DNA of 64,000 nt from Sabellastarte sp. h YS-2021 (Eukaryota > Annelida > Polychaeta > Sabellida > Sabellidae): positions 29,534,040-29,598,039 of the forward strand of contig OZ024936.1 of the NCBI GenBank assembly GCA_964017235.1, read 5' to 3'. The translations under genes were made by a program, and so were the position numbers. Within the stretch, counting starts at the first letter, position 1, and each line of letters opens with the position of its first letter. The notes below the pieces were generated by a model that worked only from the letters and a program-made list of their open reading frames with translations, did no database searches and had not been told where the DNA came from. Below are positions 12,001-24,639 of the stretch, in pieces.

Positions 12001-15000
12001 TGGGCGAGAGGCATTTGCATTATTCATAAGGCTGGTACCTTTGTGAGTAACATAGGAGTGAAAAAATACAACTTGGGCTGACATGTGTCAAATTATTCTG
12101 CAGAGGTGTCAGCTTATCAGTAAGATGTTATTCTTAGCATGGGGTGTAATTTGAGAACAATCTTACTGATGTATAAAAATATTTAAAATTTTATCATGAG
12201 TAATTTACTCCTTACTAAAAACTAGATATTACTCCTTGAGTGCAAACCACCGCCAAGACAGCAAAGTATCCATAAATTTTATGTAAATATTGCATTTTTA
12301 TTATTTTTAGAATAATCAAAATCATAAATCCGAAATCATTTGAAAATGAGACTGTTGAAAATTTTGGATTTTTCTTATCAATGATTCAGACAGTTCCCAC
12401 AATTTAATGACTTCTTCCTTTTTAGAAAGATATGTGTAGTAGTTTTGGAGTAATTGTAAACACTGGAAAACTGTACAAATAGTTGTCTCCATTTTCTGTT
12501 AGCTGAGAATTGGAATTTTACCCCTTGAGACTGAACTAGGTAGATATGTCAGAACCAAGGTCACAGAGAATATTTTTACCAACTTTGTAAACAGGACATA
12601 GAGGATGAAATTCATTTTGTTTGTGTTTGTCCTGAATTAGACTGCGTTAGTCTGAAATATTCAAATGTAATTAACAGGTTAGAATCGCCATCTCTTATTC
12701 ATAAATTTATTGAAATAATGTCTAATGGTAACTTGAATTGGACTGTAAATTTTGTATTTGATTTATGGCAAGAGAGGAGACACAAACTTTAAATGTAACG
12801 CATATATCATGCATCTATACATTTCAGTAATATAAAACAGAAAGATGCTATGCTCATATCTACATATAGTTTTATATATTTTCTATTTCCCTCACTGTTT
12901 ATTGTATATTTAGAGTAACATATAAGCCCATGTAGGGCTGGGTATTTATTGTACTTTGGTATTTATTGAAGTGTATCATTTAGTTGTAAAAGATACATGT
13001 CACTATAATAAATTAACTATACTATACTACAAATAGACATATAAACAAATGAATGCACAAAAATATAACATTACTGCCCTAGGGTAACAAACATAGCATG
13101 GGAGGTCATGGGGCAATGATGTCTTTCTTAACTGGGGATGTGTGATTGGTATTGAAATTTATTATTGGCATTTGGGTACCTATGTATTTGCATAAGAAAG
13201 ACAGTAACTCAGTTGGCATTTTAATATTATTAATATTATTATTATTATTATTATAAGGCCTACTGTTCTTTATGCAGTGTGGCAATATGAGCAAAATCGT
13301 TACTTCTGTGCCCCCTCATATGCATTTGTTTGTTCGTCTGTTGGCTCGTAGGTCAGGGTTTTACTTTGCAAACAAAAAAAGGTTAACCAAAGGTTCAATC
13401 TTTAAAAGGTGTTCCCTATTTGCATTGAGACTACAGAGTACTCAGGGGGATTGTTGACAGTATCTGCTACGTAAGTCAAAACATAAAAACACCTTTGCGA
13501 CATAGTGGTTTTATTTCTATAAGGTAGGGTCTATACCTGGATCAGTTCTCTTTGGAGATAATCCTCAGCTGCACTGGAACTCAGGCCTGTTTTTAGGATT
13601 TTTTGCTGATACATGGATCCTCCCTTGATAAGGGTTTGTACTCATTTAGACCATATTACTTGGCTTTCTACTTTGAGTTACGCTGTAATGCTATAACCTC
13701 TTTGCCAATATGAGCTATAGCTATCAGAAGAAAGGTGTATCAGATTCCCTGAAATTATGTAACAGATAAAATCAATGGCGTACAGATGCTTACAAGAATG
13801 GCACATTGGACAGGAATGCCCCACAATTTAATGATTAAATAATAAGTAAGCGAGAACACACAAACCCCCAACCAATGTGTATTGCTGGAAAAAAATCCAC
13901 AAAAAAGAATTCTCAATTTTTGATCCAGATCAGGATTCCAGAGCAACTATGAGGAGAACTGGACCATGGTTAGACCCCACCATGTAAAAAATATGACAGA
14001 GATCCAATGTATAGTTTTCAGCTTTGTGCACAGAAAGACAGACAAACAGATTCAGTTACATTTCGCCCACCTATATCCTATTCAGGGGGAGAGGGTAAAA
14101 TAGAGGGATTTGGAGTTGTGTATTTCTTATAATGAGGTGATAATTCTGATGAAAATGAGCTGGTTATGATTAAACAAGCTAGTGAGGCAGGAAAGGCATC
14201 TTAACTTTTCTCCATAGCTTATCTGCATTGGTTTCTTTCCTGCTGTGTCCATGGTGGGTAACCCCTTCCATGTCTCCTGATATCTCATGTTTGGACTAAG
14301 GGTAACGGACATGTTGCACCTTAGAATCTGCAGTTTGCAGAGATGAATCACTATAAGAGTTACATAAGAGTTAAATTAGAACCACATTTAATCGTTCCTC
14401 TATGGTATAAATTCAGGGAGGGATTTAAAACCTGTTTATTTGTCACTATTTTTCCTTTGCCCTTTGATTTTTCTTAATGTTCAATGCATTAATGGATTTA
14501 CCATCCACTTGCGATCAATGTTTTAAACCATTTCAAAATTATCATTATATCTAGTAGCTTAGAATCCTCTAATGTAACGATTATGCACTGCAAAAGTATT
14601 ATTAAATCAGATGAAAAACTACCCCTAAAGGTTAAAGCTTAATTGGCATGATCTGGTTATTGTAAGTACATATTATTTCACATAACAGAAATAAATGAGG
14701 ATTTTTGAGTTCATGTTTTTGTGCTAATTTATCAAGTCAAGCCAGTAACTAAAAGGAAAAAAAAACTTTTCTGTTTGACTTTTGTGTCTTGACCATTAAG
14801 GTAATCATTGGCCATCTCTTCTAGATGTCAATTAGTGTCCAGTAGCATTTCACGAACAAGTGACAAGCTCATCAAATATTAATCTCTCCCCCATCAGTTG
14901 TCCATCGCAGATGGAACCAAGGAAGGAAAAGGAGGGAGGAATATAAGCAGTAAATCATGTTCTATCCCAAGGTCATTTAGAAAAAAAAATAACACACAGC

Positions 15001-15720
15001 AGCTGTCCCTGTAATAAATATATTATAAGTACTTCATAACAGAACAATTATCCAAGTGATGTATAACATTGATGTTTCTGATTTGAATGTTATATTCTTT
15101 TGTCCTGACTCATGGAAAAATCTAAAATATAAGTTACAAGTGTTATTTACATTTATTATTACCAATTGGTTGAATTAATAAGCAAAATTAACCAATATTT
15201 GCCTTAAACTTAACTAAACGTGAGCAATAAAACAGATGCATAGTTGGGTGGGTGGGTCGGTGAATATAAAAACTTCAATTTTTACGTTTAGATATCACAG
15301 TCTTTTCTTCATGGATATTAATGCAAAATATAACAAAATAAATAAAAATATAAACTAAAAGAAGGGTTGTTACAGATGCATTTCTTAAGATTCTTATGAT
15401 ATTTACATAGCATAGTTGTAGGTTACTTAGTTTCAGTAATATTTACAAAAATATGACACTTGCTGACAGGAAGTTGGCAAAAATGTATCCAAAGAAAGGA
15501 TCACTGGGGGGGGGGGGGGGGGATAAACAGTATTACTGCCTAGTCTTTTTTTTTGCAAATAGTGTAAACGTGTATCGAATTACCGTAAATATTCCCTCCA
15601 AAAATGTGAAATACATCGTTATAAAAAGGTATTTTTACAATTTTGTTGACTTAAAATCGACGCCTTTTACAGACCTTTTAAAGTACTTTTTAAGTAAATG
15701 TGAAATTATCTAATTTACTA
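9004..15720. other. iGluR intron 1, mostly featureless
   Basis: AT-rich intron. Visible: the (ATT)n tract, a possible dispersed repeat at 13890-14090 (TTTTTGATCCAGATCAGGAT; AGAAAGACAGACAAACAG), and a G-run at 15507-15522. No gene seen. Confidence 0.6.
13219..13256. repeat. (ATT)n microsatellite
   Basis: A run of ATT units in the long stretch between exons a and b. Confidence 0.9.
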
Positions 15721-15734
15721 TTATTAAAATAAGA

Positions 15735-15966
15735 TTTGTTTATTTGGGTTTTTACGTCGCTTTCAACATTGTACAGGTCATAACACGACGGGTAGTTGGA
15801 AGGGCAGAGGAAACCAGTACATACAGTTCGTTAGGGTTCTGTACTGTAAACTGCCGACCAACGGCAAGCAAGTACCAGCTTTCCCACTTGAGGCCGTGCC
15901 GGGAATCGAATCCCGGCCTCAGAGGTGGGAGGCGAGAGTGTTACCACTCTACCACCGTGGCCCCTC
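15735..15966 (-). repeat. tRNA-derived SINE, family 1, full length with TSD
   Basis: Runs from TTTGTTTATTTGGGTTTTTA to CCGTGGCCCC and a 14-bp duplication TTATTAAAATAAGA at 15721-15734 and 15967-15980. The well-kept B box (complement of GGGAATCGAATCCC) and the clean duplication indicate a young insertion. Confidence 0.92.
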
Positions 15967-16139
15967 TTATTAAAATAAGAGTGGTGGATAATTAAAATAA
16001 AACATACTTCATTGGACCTTAAATAAATATATCATATTTTTTTATGTGCCATTTGGAAAGTTTATCAATTACACTAACTATCCAAAGTAAGATATTTCAG
16101 AGCTTAAAAGTAACCAAGAGAACATGGAGTAAATGGGAA

Positions 16140-16360
16140 AATCTGTATTATTATTATTATTCATATGGTGATCTAGAGACTATCAAAGTTTAATGGGATC
16201 TAAGCTGGACCAAAACCCATCTTCTGATTTTTTTTCAGGAACCTTCAATCAGTATTATTTGTGTCATTCCGCTAACAAACAAACAAAGAGACAAACGGAC
16301 AAACAGACAAACGATCTTGAAAATAATACCTTCTTGACAGAGGTGAAAAAAAATGAGTGT
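16140..16360 (+). repeat. Dispersed repeat ending in (ACAAACA)n and GACAGAGGTG
   Basis: TTAATGGGATCTAAGCTGGA, GCTAACAAACAAACAAAGAG and CCTTCTTGACAGAGGTG. A second copy lies at 53110-53335 (TTAATGGGATCTAAGTTAGA, GCTAACAAACAAAGAG, ACCACCTTGGCGGAGATAAT). The open frames across both copies are repeat-derived. Confidence 0.7.
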
Positions 16361-16664
16361 CTATATGCCAGTAGGTGGAGGCATAGCATACCTCAGGTTA
16401 TGGATAGATCTCATGAAAGGTTGCAGACTCTGGTAAGCATATCCCCCTAAGGTAGATATTTATGTCACACTATATAGTGATGGGCTGGTCTTGGGGACCC
16501 TGTTCGGTGTTCAGGGAATCAAGGGATTACTCTTGATAAGTCCCAATATTTCATAAATAAACAACAGCCAATTTGTAAAAATGCTCCTGTCTTACAGGTA
16601 TGATGGTGCTCCTAGTTCCATATTAATCACACCTATTTGTATATTTATTTATTTTTTAATCTAG

Positions 16665-16862
16665 GAACATCCTTATGTGATTATCAAGGACTCGGGGGAG
16701 GCTGGCAATGATAAATTCACTGGCTTCATTCCAGAACTGCTGTTGCAAATTGGTGATAAGATCCAAATGGGTTACAATCTGCGTCTTGTACATGACGAGA
16801 AGTATGGCGAGAAGGACAACAACAACAACTGGAATGGCATGGTGGGACAGCTGCAGCAAAAA
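16665..16862 (+). CDS. iGluR-like gene, exon b (ligand-binding lobe S1, first half)
   Basis: A 66-codon exon, phase 0 at both ends, with a TAATCTAG acceptor and a GTAAGA donor. The product starts EHPYVIIKDSGEAGND and continues with FTGFIPELL and a lysine/aspartate-rich KYGEKDNNNNWNGMVGQL segment. This is the canonical order of AMPA/kainate S1: ExPYV, then GNDxFxGxxxDLL, then KYGxxxxxxxWNGMVxxL. A prokaryotic amino-acid-binding protein would lack the WNGMV signature. The asparagine run before the tryptophan is longer than in most relatives. It ends QQK and joins without phase change to the exon at 51997 across about 35 kb. Confidence 0.93.
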
Positions 16863-18944
16863 GTAAGAAAGTGAAAGTAAATTTAAAGTGAAAGTGAAAC
16901 TAAATAGAAAAAGAGAGTAATTCAAATTGATACCGTTGGAAAATTAATTGAAATGCATTTGAAAACTTGTTGGAGGGCTGCTGAGAAAGGTTAGTGCAAC
17001 TAAATGCAAAAAAAAGAAAGAAAGAGAAAAGGACTATTTTCTTAGCATTAATTTAAGCCAAAGAAACAACCAAAACATAGAAAGAACATAGAAAGAAAAA
17101 CATAAAACCCTTGTAACTTTAAAAGATTTGTTCAATAAATCAAAGTCAATACTACCTTTTACTAATCTCAAAAAGGCAGCTACACTTGAAACAGTAGGGA
17201 GCTGCAGAGATAAAGTGAAAAGTAAGCTGTGGAAAATAAAAATAAAAACAAAACTGTTGCATTGTTGATTGATGCCTGACCAAATTAAGATGAGTCGGGA
17301 AATAGTAATTGTCACATTACTGCGGAGGTAGAAGTGGAAGTAAACAGTGGAAAATTAGTGGTAGAATTGAAATTGGTGGATCGAAGACTAGGAAGCAATC
17401 GTACAGCACAGACCTCCACCAGGGAATGTTTCTAAAAAATTGGATTTCTATAAAAAGAATATGATTCAGATCTTTAACAAAGTGTAATCACTTCTTCTCT
17501 TGACCAGGGGGTATCTACACAAAAAATCATAAAGATGAACTAATTACTTTTGAAGTAATGTCAATCAGAAAGCCATGGCCACTAAAAATGCAAAACAAAT
17601 GGGACTTCCCGGATCTACTTGTGTCCAGAATATGATGCTTATCTTTCTGAAAACAGAATCACTTTTTTCCTTGGTCAATCCCCACCCACATAAGAAAGTT
17701 CAGAAAGGTATGTTCATTCAAAGCTATCGCAAAAATAGAGGGAGAGGCAAAACAAAACCTTCCGGAGCAGATAATTAAGGTTTTTCCAACAAAGCAATGA
17801 TTTGCAATATGTTGTCTTTGGATGAGAAATGGCCTACAGCATAAAAACATGACTGCTATAAAATCATGAATTCATTTCTCTTTAACGAGGCATTAAATGA
17901 GTCTTTCCTGGCAGACATGAGTTGAAAGTGATTGGTTTAGTAATGATTTTTATTTTCAATGTGATGCACACAAAAAGTGATTCATAAATATTGACAACAG
18001 GTCACAATAAACAAGAAGATGTTGTGACGTCTGAAATCATCCACTAAACGGGTGATATGTACATGTTATGTTGTGTGTTTTGAAGATAGTTGAAGAAGTT
18101 ATTCGTTTGACAGAATAACAGTAAAATAACAGTACTGCACTTAAAAGGGGAATTTTAGGGAAACTCTTTCAAATCTCTTTTTTCGAAAAAAAAAAACAAC
18201 AAAAAACAATTGGGGGCTGCAGCTATGATAACATTTTTCTAGAAGGAACATCAAGGGCCATATTCCCTAACGTTCTTGGCCAATCTCAGGTATATGTGAA
18301 TATATCTGTAGACAAACCTTATCCTAAAAGTTTACTAATACCTTTGGTGAAACAGCCCAAGAGTTATCAATATATGTTTATAAATTGGCTTTCTCCATTA
18401 TAATACACAGGCGATTTTTGTATTATTCGTCTATATTTTTAAGGGAATATGCTTGCCTATTGTGTGAACTACTGGAATATAAAAGGGCCTGTTTTTGTAG
18501 CAATAAGGATGACATTTTATACGGGAAGGCAAAGACGTACAGGAAATAACATATGTCTGAATTCTTCTGTCCGTCAAATCTGGGGCCTTTTCTTTGTAAG
18601 TGATCTTTGGTCTGTTACATAGAAACTAAGGAATTACAAAAATTAATTTATGTGAGTACTGCATATTAACACACTTATATTGTAAGAATTATTACTGTGG
18701 ATAGAGGAATAAATTTGGGGATACATTATTTAGGTTTGTTTTACATTACCAATGTTACCTACTTCAAAGTTTGTCGCTTGTGACATGTTAAGGGCCAGAA
18801 GAATTGGTAAAATTGGTAGCACATTTCCAGTGCCATTTTCCAGTGCAGTATCTTGACCAACTAGTACATGCTGCTATCATCAATCCCCTTAACTTTGGAT
18901 TCTGATATAATATTAAACTCAAATCGATCAACCTATCTTGTTCA
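16863..18944. other. Start of iGluR intron 2
   Basis: A purine-rich stretch (AAGTGAAAGTGAAAC words) follows the donor to about 17340. A repeat at 17390-17560 (CACAGACCTCCACCAGGGAA; GGGGGTATCTACACAAAAAA) has a relative near 57180-57290. A decayed SINE piece lies at 18795-18900. Confidence 0.5.
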
Positions 18945-19103
18945 GGTTAATAGACTTATTTAGGCTTTTCATTTTAGGTTAATAGACTTGTTTAGGCTTT
19001 TCATTTTAGGTTAATAGACTTGTTTAGGCTTTTCATTTTAGGTTAATAGACTTGTTTAGGCTTTTCATTTTAGGTTAATAGACTTGTTTAGGCTTTTCAT
19101 TTT
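18945..19103. repeat. 32-bp minisatellite, five copies
   Basis: GGTTAATAGACTTGTTTAGG followed by CTTTTCATTTTA, repeated five times with one G/A difference in the first copy and a changed last base block. Confidence 0.93.
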
Positions 19104-19679
19104 GGCTTACCTGTTTATGTAACAATACACTTAGGCAGATAACAGCTTGCAATAGTTGATGGCTTTAATAGCCAATGTGGAAATGAATGTAATGAGTGTA
19201 GATGTATTTAATTCTATTCTTTTTTCTATTTCAATATTTGTTTAGACATGAAAGGAATAAATAAAATCAAGATGGTGACATTACCTTATTTCGTGATGAA
19301 ATTTCTGTTTTTTCCCCCCAGTTTTTGAACATGTTATTATACTCCTTTGTAAAGTAAGACTGATGTATTGTCAATAAAACATGTGACAAAATATACAAGA
19401 AATCTAGAAATGCTTATCAAAACGAAATTTATTGTCTTTTTTAAATCTATCAAAATCTGACATATTTGCCCTTGCAGTTTGCACAATAAATATGTCAATT
19501 TAATTTTCAGAGTTTGGAATGCTTAATGATAGATGCTGACTATTGAGCATCTTCAAAACGAATTCATTATTTACTTGCCTTTTTGGTGTGTTTTAGGGAG
19601 TTCTGCTGTTTGATATTTGGGCGTGGCTGCGGTACAGTAAAACCATTCCCTAGAAAATATAAGCTACAGTATGGATTGC

Positions 19680-20120
19680 CACACTCCAGAACTTTGTCTT
19701 GAGTGCGGTTTCAGTAACAATTGTTTTCATTGGTTAATGGAAATAATCACGTTTGCAGACAAAAAAAATAGACTGGTTGTCTATATCTCCCATGTGTAAA
19801 ATATGGCAGGAAATACCCATCTTACCCTAATATTTTCTTAAGTCTGTGTGTGCAAGTACTAGCATTTGATATTCTATTTGTAAAATATTGCTAGAAAACA
19901 TCAACTAATTGAGGTAAGAGTGTCTCGAGTGAGGTTTCAGTAACAAATTATTTCATTGGTTACGTAATTAAATTAATCACGTTTGCAGACGAAAAGTAGA
20001 CTGGTTGCCTAGATCCTCTGTAAAATATGGCTAGAAACCCCATCGTGACCTCATATTTCCTTAGGTCTCTGTGTGCAAGAACTAGCATTTGATATTCTAT
20101 TTGTCAAATATTGTTAGAAA
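19680..20120. repeat. Tandem duplication, about 240 bp
   Basis: Two diverged copies share GAGTGCGGTTTCAGTAACAA / GAGTGAGGTTTCAGTAACAA, AATCACGTTTGCAGAC, CTGTGTGTGCAAGTACTAGC and CATTTGATATTCTATTTGT. Confidence 0.8.
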
Positions 20121-20187
20121 ACTATCATTAGAAGGTGTGGTAAGAGTAAAATATTGCTAGACTTCTGTTTGTAATGTAATGGGATAT

Positions 20188-20285
20188 TTAGCCGCACTCG
20201 AGTCAGTTTGCTGGAATACGGCAAATAAACGCTACCGTACTGTAGAATTTCTTCTCGAGTGCGGTGTTTTACCGTACTCCAGCAA
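20188..20285. repeat. Imperfect palindrome
   Basis: CCGCACTCGAG (about 20192) pairs with CTCGAGTGCGG (about 20254), and TGCTGGAATACGG with CCGTACTCCAGCA. It could form a foldback. Partial copies of the same words occur at 19615-19720. Confidence 0.65.
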
Positions 20286-20301
20286 CTTCGTTGATATTTA
20301 T

Positions 20302-20557
20302 CATCTCTGAAGTAATGTACTGACTCGCTTGCAATAGGGAGATGGACAGTGCAATTAAAACAAGTCAAAGATTTTTGGATGCTGTAATCTCTGAAGTAAT
20401 GTACTGACTCACTTGTAATAGGGAGATGGACAGTGCAATTAAAACAAGTCAAAGATTTTTGGATGCTGTAATCTCTGAAGTAATGTACTGACTCGCTTGT
20501 AATAGGGAGATGGACAGTGCAATTAAAACAAGTCAAAGATTTTTGGATGCTGTAATC
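20302..20557. repeat. 84-bp tandem repeat, three copies
   Basis: ATCTCTGAAGTAATGTACTG begins each unit, which ends AAAGATTTTTGGATGCTGTA. As 84 is a multiple of 3, the minus strand stays open through all copies (repeated LTCFNCTVHLPI peptide), which mimics a gene. Confidence 0.92.
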
Positions 20558-20959
20558 AATACCTTTTATCCTCTGTCCTTTTACACTCTTGTCTGTGCCA
20601 GAATTATTAAGAGTACAAATTGTTTGAAGGAGATTAAATGCTTCAAAAGTTTTTATTAGATTGGGCAGTAGGTTAAACCCATGGCTTCTGTTCAGTAGGA
20701 CACAAATTTTGTAATTTTTTCCTTTTCATTTGAGAGCACAGTAATTTTCTGTGGACTGATTTGACTTAGGTATTTTTCCCTGCGGGTATTGACTTGACTA
20801 GGGTATTTTATCCTGTGGGCCAATATGATGAGTAATTTTTTTCCTGGGGATGGCGACTTGACTAAGGTATTATATATTGGGCACTGATTTGACAGGGGCC
20901 AATTTCTCCATAATTCTTTGCTATGTGTATGTTCCACTGTCACAAGTTATTTTTAGGCC

Positions 20960-23860
20960 CCGCTGATCTTAAACTCAGGCTGTTCATGTCTGATCATGTT
21001 GAAATGGGGCAGCATGATTGACATAATACATAATTTGTGAACACCCAAAAAAGAATCCCATTGCCTGATTTTGTGTGTCATCAATACATTTGTAATTGTT
21101 ATAGCCCGAAATAGCAGAACCAAAGTCAAGTATTGGAGCTACCCCTGAACTGTACAAATTTTCATAAGTTTTAAAAGTGCAATCTTTTAACTTTTTAAAT
21201 TTGGAAATTATACTACCTAAAGCCCTACTTCCAGATTCTGCTAATACTTGTCAACACTTTTAAAATGTTAAATGTTCATCAAACACTACCCCCAGATATT
21301 TGTATAATGAAACAATTTCAGTGTTATTTCCACTGAAATTAAATACAAAGTCTGTCAATCTATATTGCTTTGGTCGAAAATGCATAATTCTAGATTTGCT
21401 TTCATTAATTTTGATTTTCCACTTATTACAACATTGAACTAGCTTATCAAGCAGCAACTGTAAGTCTTTTTCGCATTCAATGAGCAATACAATATCTTCT
21501 GCGAAGAGTTTACCAAGTTCTTTTAATTCATGTGCAAGATCGTTTATAAATAGTCAAACAATGTAGGAGATAAGTTGTCACCTTGGTGAACCCCAGTTGT
21601 GGTCAGAATAAAGTCAGTGTAAATAGAGTTACTTAGCCTGATGCATTACCATGTTTCACTGTAGAGAGATTTTATTGCTTTGTATATCTTTCCTTTTATA
21701 TTTTATATAAATATCAAATTTCGGTAAATTTTGTCAAAGGCTTTTTCCATATCCACAAAAGCACAAAATGCAGATTTTTTCTCCAAAAGACAATTCTGGA
21801 TAACACTGGATAAACAAAAAAATATGGTCATTGCAAGACCTATCCCTTCTAAACCCGTTCTGCTCATCCACCAATACCGAAATAAAATCACAGTATTTCA
21901 TGATTCTTTTATTAATAATGGAACTGTATATTTTGTATACATTGGATAAGAGGCTAATACCACAATAATTTAGTGGTACACAAGGATCCTTTAGTGAACT
22001 TTTTGGAATTGTAGAGATGATGGCTTTGAACCATATTGTAGGTATTAAAGAGTATTTAAAACAAAGTGAAATTAATTGACATAGAATAAAAATAATATCT
22101 TTCTGCTTTAAACATTCATTTGGAATAGAATCTAAACCGGGGCTTTTATTAGCCTTGACAGACTTAATTACACTTTCAACCTCTTCAAAAGTTATATCAG
22201 CGTTAATATAGTCATGTTCCACATCCCAAGATTGATTGATAATCTGATCATATTCATTCACAATATTGATACAATTTCTGTAGAAGTCACAATTTTCCCC
22301 AATTTGACCATTGTATAATGATTCACAATGTCCACTTATTTTTAATAGTATTTAAATCTGAATCATATATTTCATTTGTCTTTACCCTTAGGGATATTTG
22401 CTTTCGTTGTTTTGGTCCAAGATATTTTAGTTTGTCCCAAAAGGCCTTGGGATTGTTATCACTTCATCGAATGCAAGAATTTGATCTATTTCCTTTCTTT
22501 CTGCCTCAATAATTTGTCCAATTTATTTTCAGAAGCTTTGTAATTAATTCTTAATTTCTTTTTCATTTGACCAGATGGACCTTTATAACGAGTAAATAAC
22601 TTTTTGTGTTCCCTCAAAGACTTCCATAAACATGTTAGTTCGTTATCCCAATAGGGTTTTTGTAGTTTTAGCCCCTCGCTTACTTTTTTGTCTGTGACTA
22701 CACTGTATTTTAAGTAACAATCCATTTCCTGGAATACCAGATTACAGAATTCATTGTATGCTGAATCAATGTTGGATTGATTAACGCATAAGTTATTAAG
22801 TCTATGTAAAATGAGCGAAATCTCTTCTGTCCATTTTACATTATTCATAAATTTATGTGGAACTAGATTAAATTTATACATTTTACTATTAGTGTTCCCC
22901 TTTAAAAATGACTATATGCAGAGTATTCTTTATTACTTGAAGTACTATTAAACAATACTCTTTCAGTACTGGCATAAAAGAATTTACATTTCAATAGCAT
23001 CAAAGAATGATCAAGAATCTTACAAGAACTTAGTATGGTATGAATTCCAAATTTTTCTAAAAGATAACTGGACGGCATTACTTCAAAATCCTTGCAAAAT
23101 TGCAAACTGTCAAGAGAGGAAAGAAAATAATCAACAACTGATCTACCCTTTGTTGTGATGTAAGTGAAATTGTTTTTGTTTGGAGTAATATGACCATTTA
23201 TAATAGAAAACTATCAAAGATTTACTGTCTCATCCAAATTAAAACGAGGAGCAATTTCTAAATCTATTTCTGGTATAATATCCTGACTACAGCCAGTTCA
23301 AGCATTTAGATCACCACATACGATGATACTGTTAGCATACAAGTATGTATACAATTCACTTGTAAGGTGTGAAAAAATTGGTCTGAATCACTAACCCAGA
23401 CAGAATTTTCTGGGGGGAGATAGCAACATAATAAATGTAAAGTCTGTAAATTTGCGACAAAATTTTACACTAAGTAAAGTACACTAGCAACACAATAAAT
23501 GTAAAGTCTGTAAATTTGTATGAAGTATCCCTTCAAATGACATGTCCAACACAGAAAATTTAAAGTCTTGCAAAATACCATTTTTTACCAACAGGCCTAC
23601 ACCTCCAGAACACTTTCTTGCCTTAGTATGTTTAGAAGATCTATTGTGTTAAAAAAATGGAATCCATCCACTTCAATAGTATTTATACTTGACAAATGGG
23701 TTTCACAGAGACAGCATATATCTGGATCACAGCTTTTCTAAGATCACAATTTGAGTCTGTCCAACCATTAATATTCCATGAACTAATTGATATACAAGAA
23801 TTTTGGATAACCTATTAGCGATTGTAACTATTCAAATAGATAACCCTAGTTCAGTTAACA
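20960..23860 (-). mobile_element. Degenerate non-LTR retrotransposon (endonuclease plus reverse transcriptase)
   Basis: On the minus strand, broken frames carry in order: an APE-type endonuclease start (SSWNINGWT, about 23780), ETHLSS (about 23690), VCGDLNA.TG (about 23310), then a linker region (22881-22486), then reverse transcriptase. The RT part shows ANKSPGLDSIPNE, then IPKSSLKDP..PLNYCGISLL, VDEQNGFRRDRSC (22261-21840), motif A FVDMEKAFDKI (about 21740), FAEDIVLL in place of the usual YADD box (about 21510), and YKYLGVVFDEHLTF (about 21265). The thumb continues as ISKFKKLKDCTFKTYENLYS toward 20990. Multiple stops and frameshifts make it inactive. I cannot assign the clade with confidence; it is clearly different from the CR1 copy at 24.6-28.1 kb. 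Confidence 0.85.
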
Positions 23861-24639
23861 CTAGTATTATTTGTAAATTGTAGAAAAAAGTCAGAGGGTG
23901 AGTACTTTGTGTGTTTTATAAAGGATGGCACTTCCGGCAGGATAATGAACTGACAAGATAACACTACTAGTCCATTATGCTGGAAGTTCCGGTTTTTATT
24001 ACACCCATAAAATATGAAGCTGAGGATTTTATTTCTATTATTAAGACCGGTTGCATTTAGGGATACATTACAATGCAATGAAATATTATTCCTTAGATAC
24101 TTACAAATATTTTGGCTGTACATTCTTCCTCCTGATAATGTACAGCAAAAACATCTGCATGCTGATCACTTCCGGTCTTTATAATACCAAATTACTTTGG
24201 ATTAATAACTAACTGGCCAATCATATATCTTCTAAAATTTCTATCTGGTATTAGTTACCAAGATTACTCATTTTTATTCTATTATTAAGCAAGTCTTTGA
24301 AGTAATATTTGTCAATTTCTTGAAAGCATCTACCATGTTTAATTCTTGAGCATGGCACATGTAAAGAGGTGGTTCCATATGCCCAGTTTTGCCCAGCATT
24401 CTTGCCCATGTCAAAATCACTACCAAAATTTTGGCAATCTTATATCTGGGGAAGCAAAACCAGGAAGCTCATCAACTGTCAAAATATATATAAAAACATT
24501 TGATATTTTCTGAAGACTCTGCCATTTCACTTCCCAAATCCCCTAACCAACATATTCAGTCCGACTTATTTCAATGATGTTACGCCCAATTATAAAAGTG
24601 GAAAGGCACTCCAGTCACATCTTATTACCAATAAACTTA

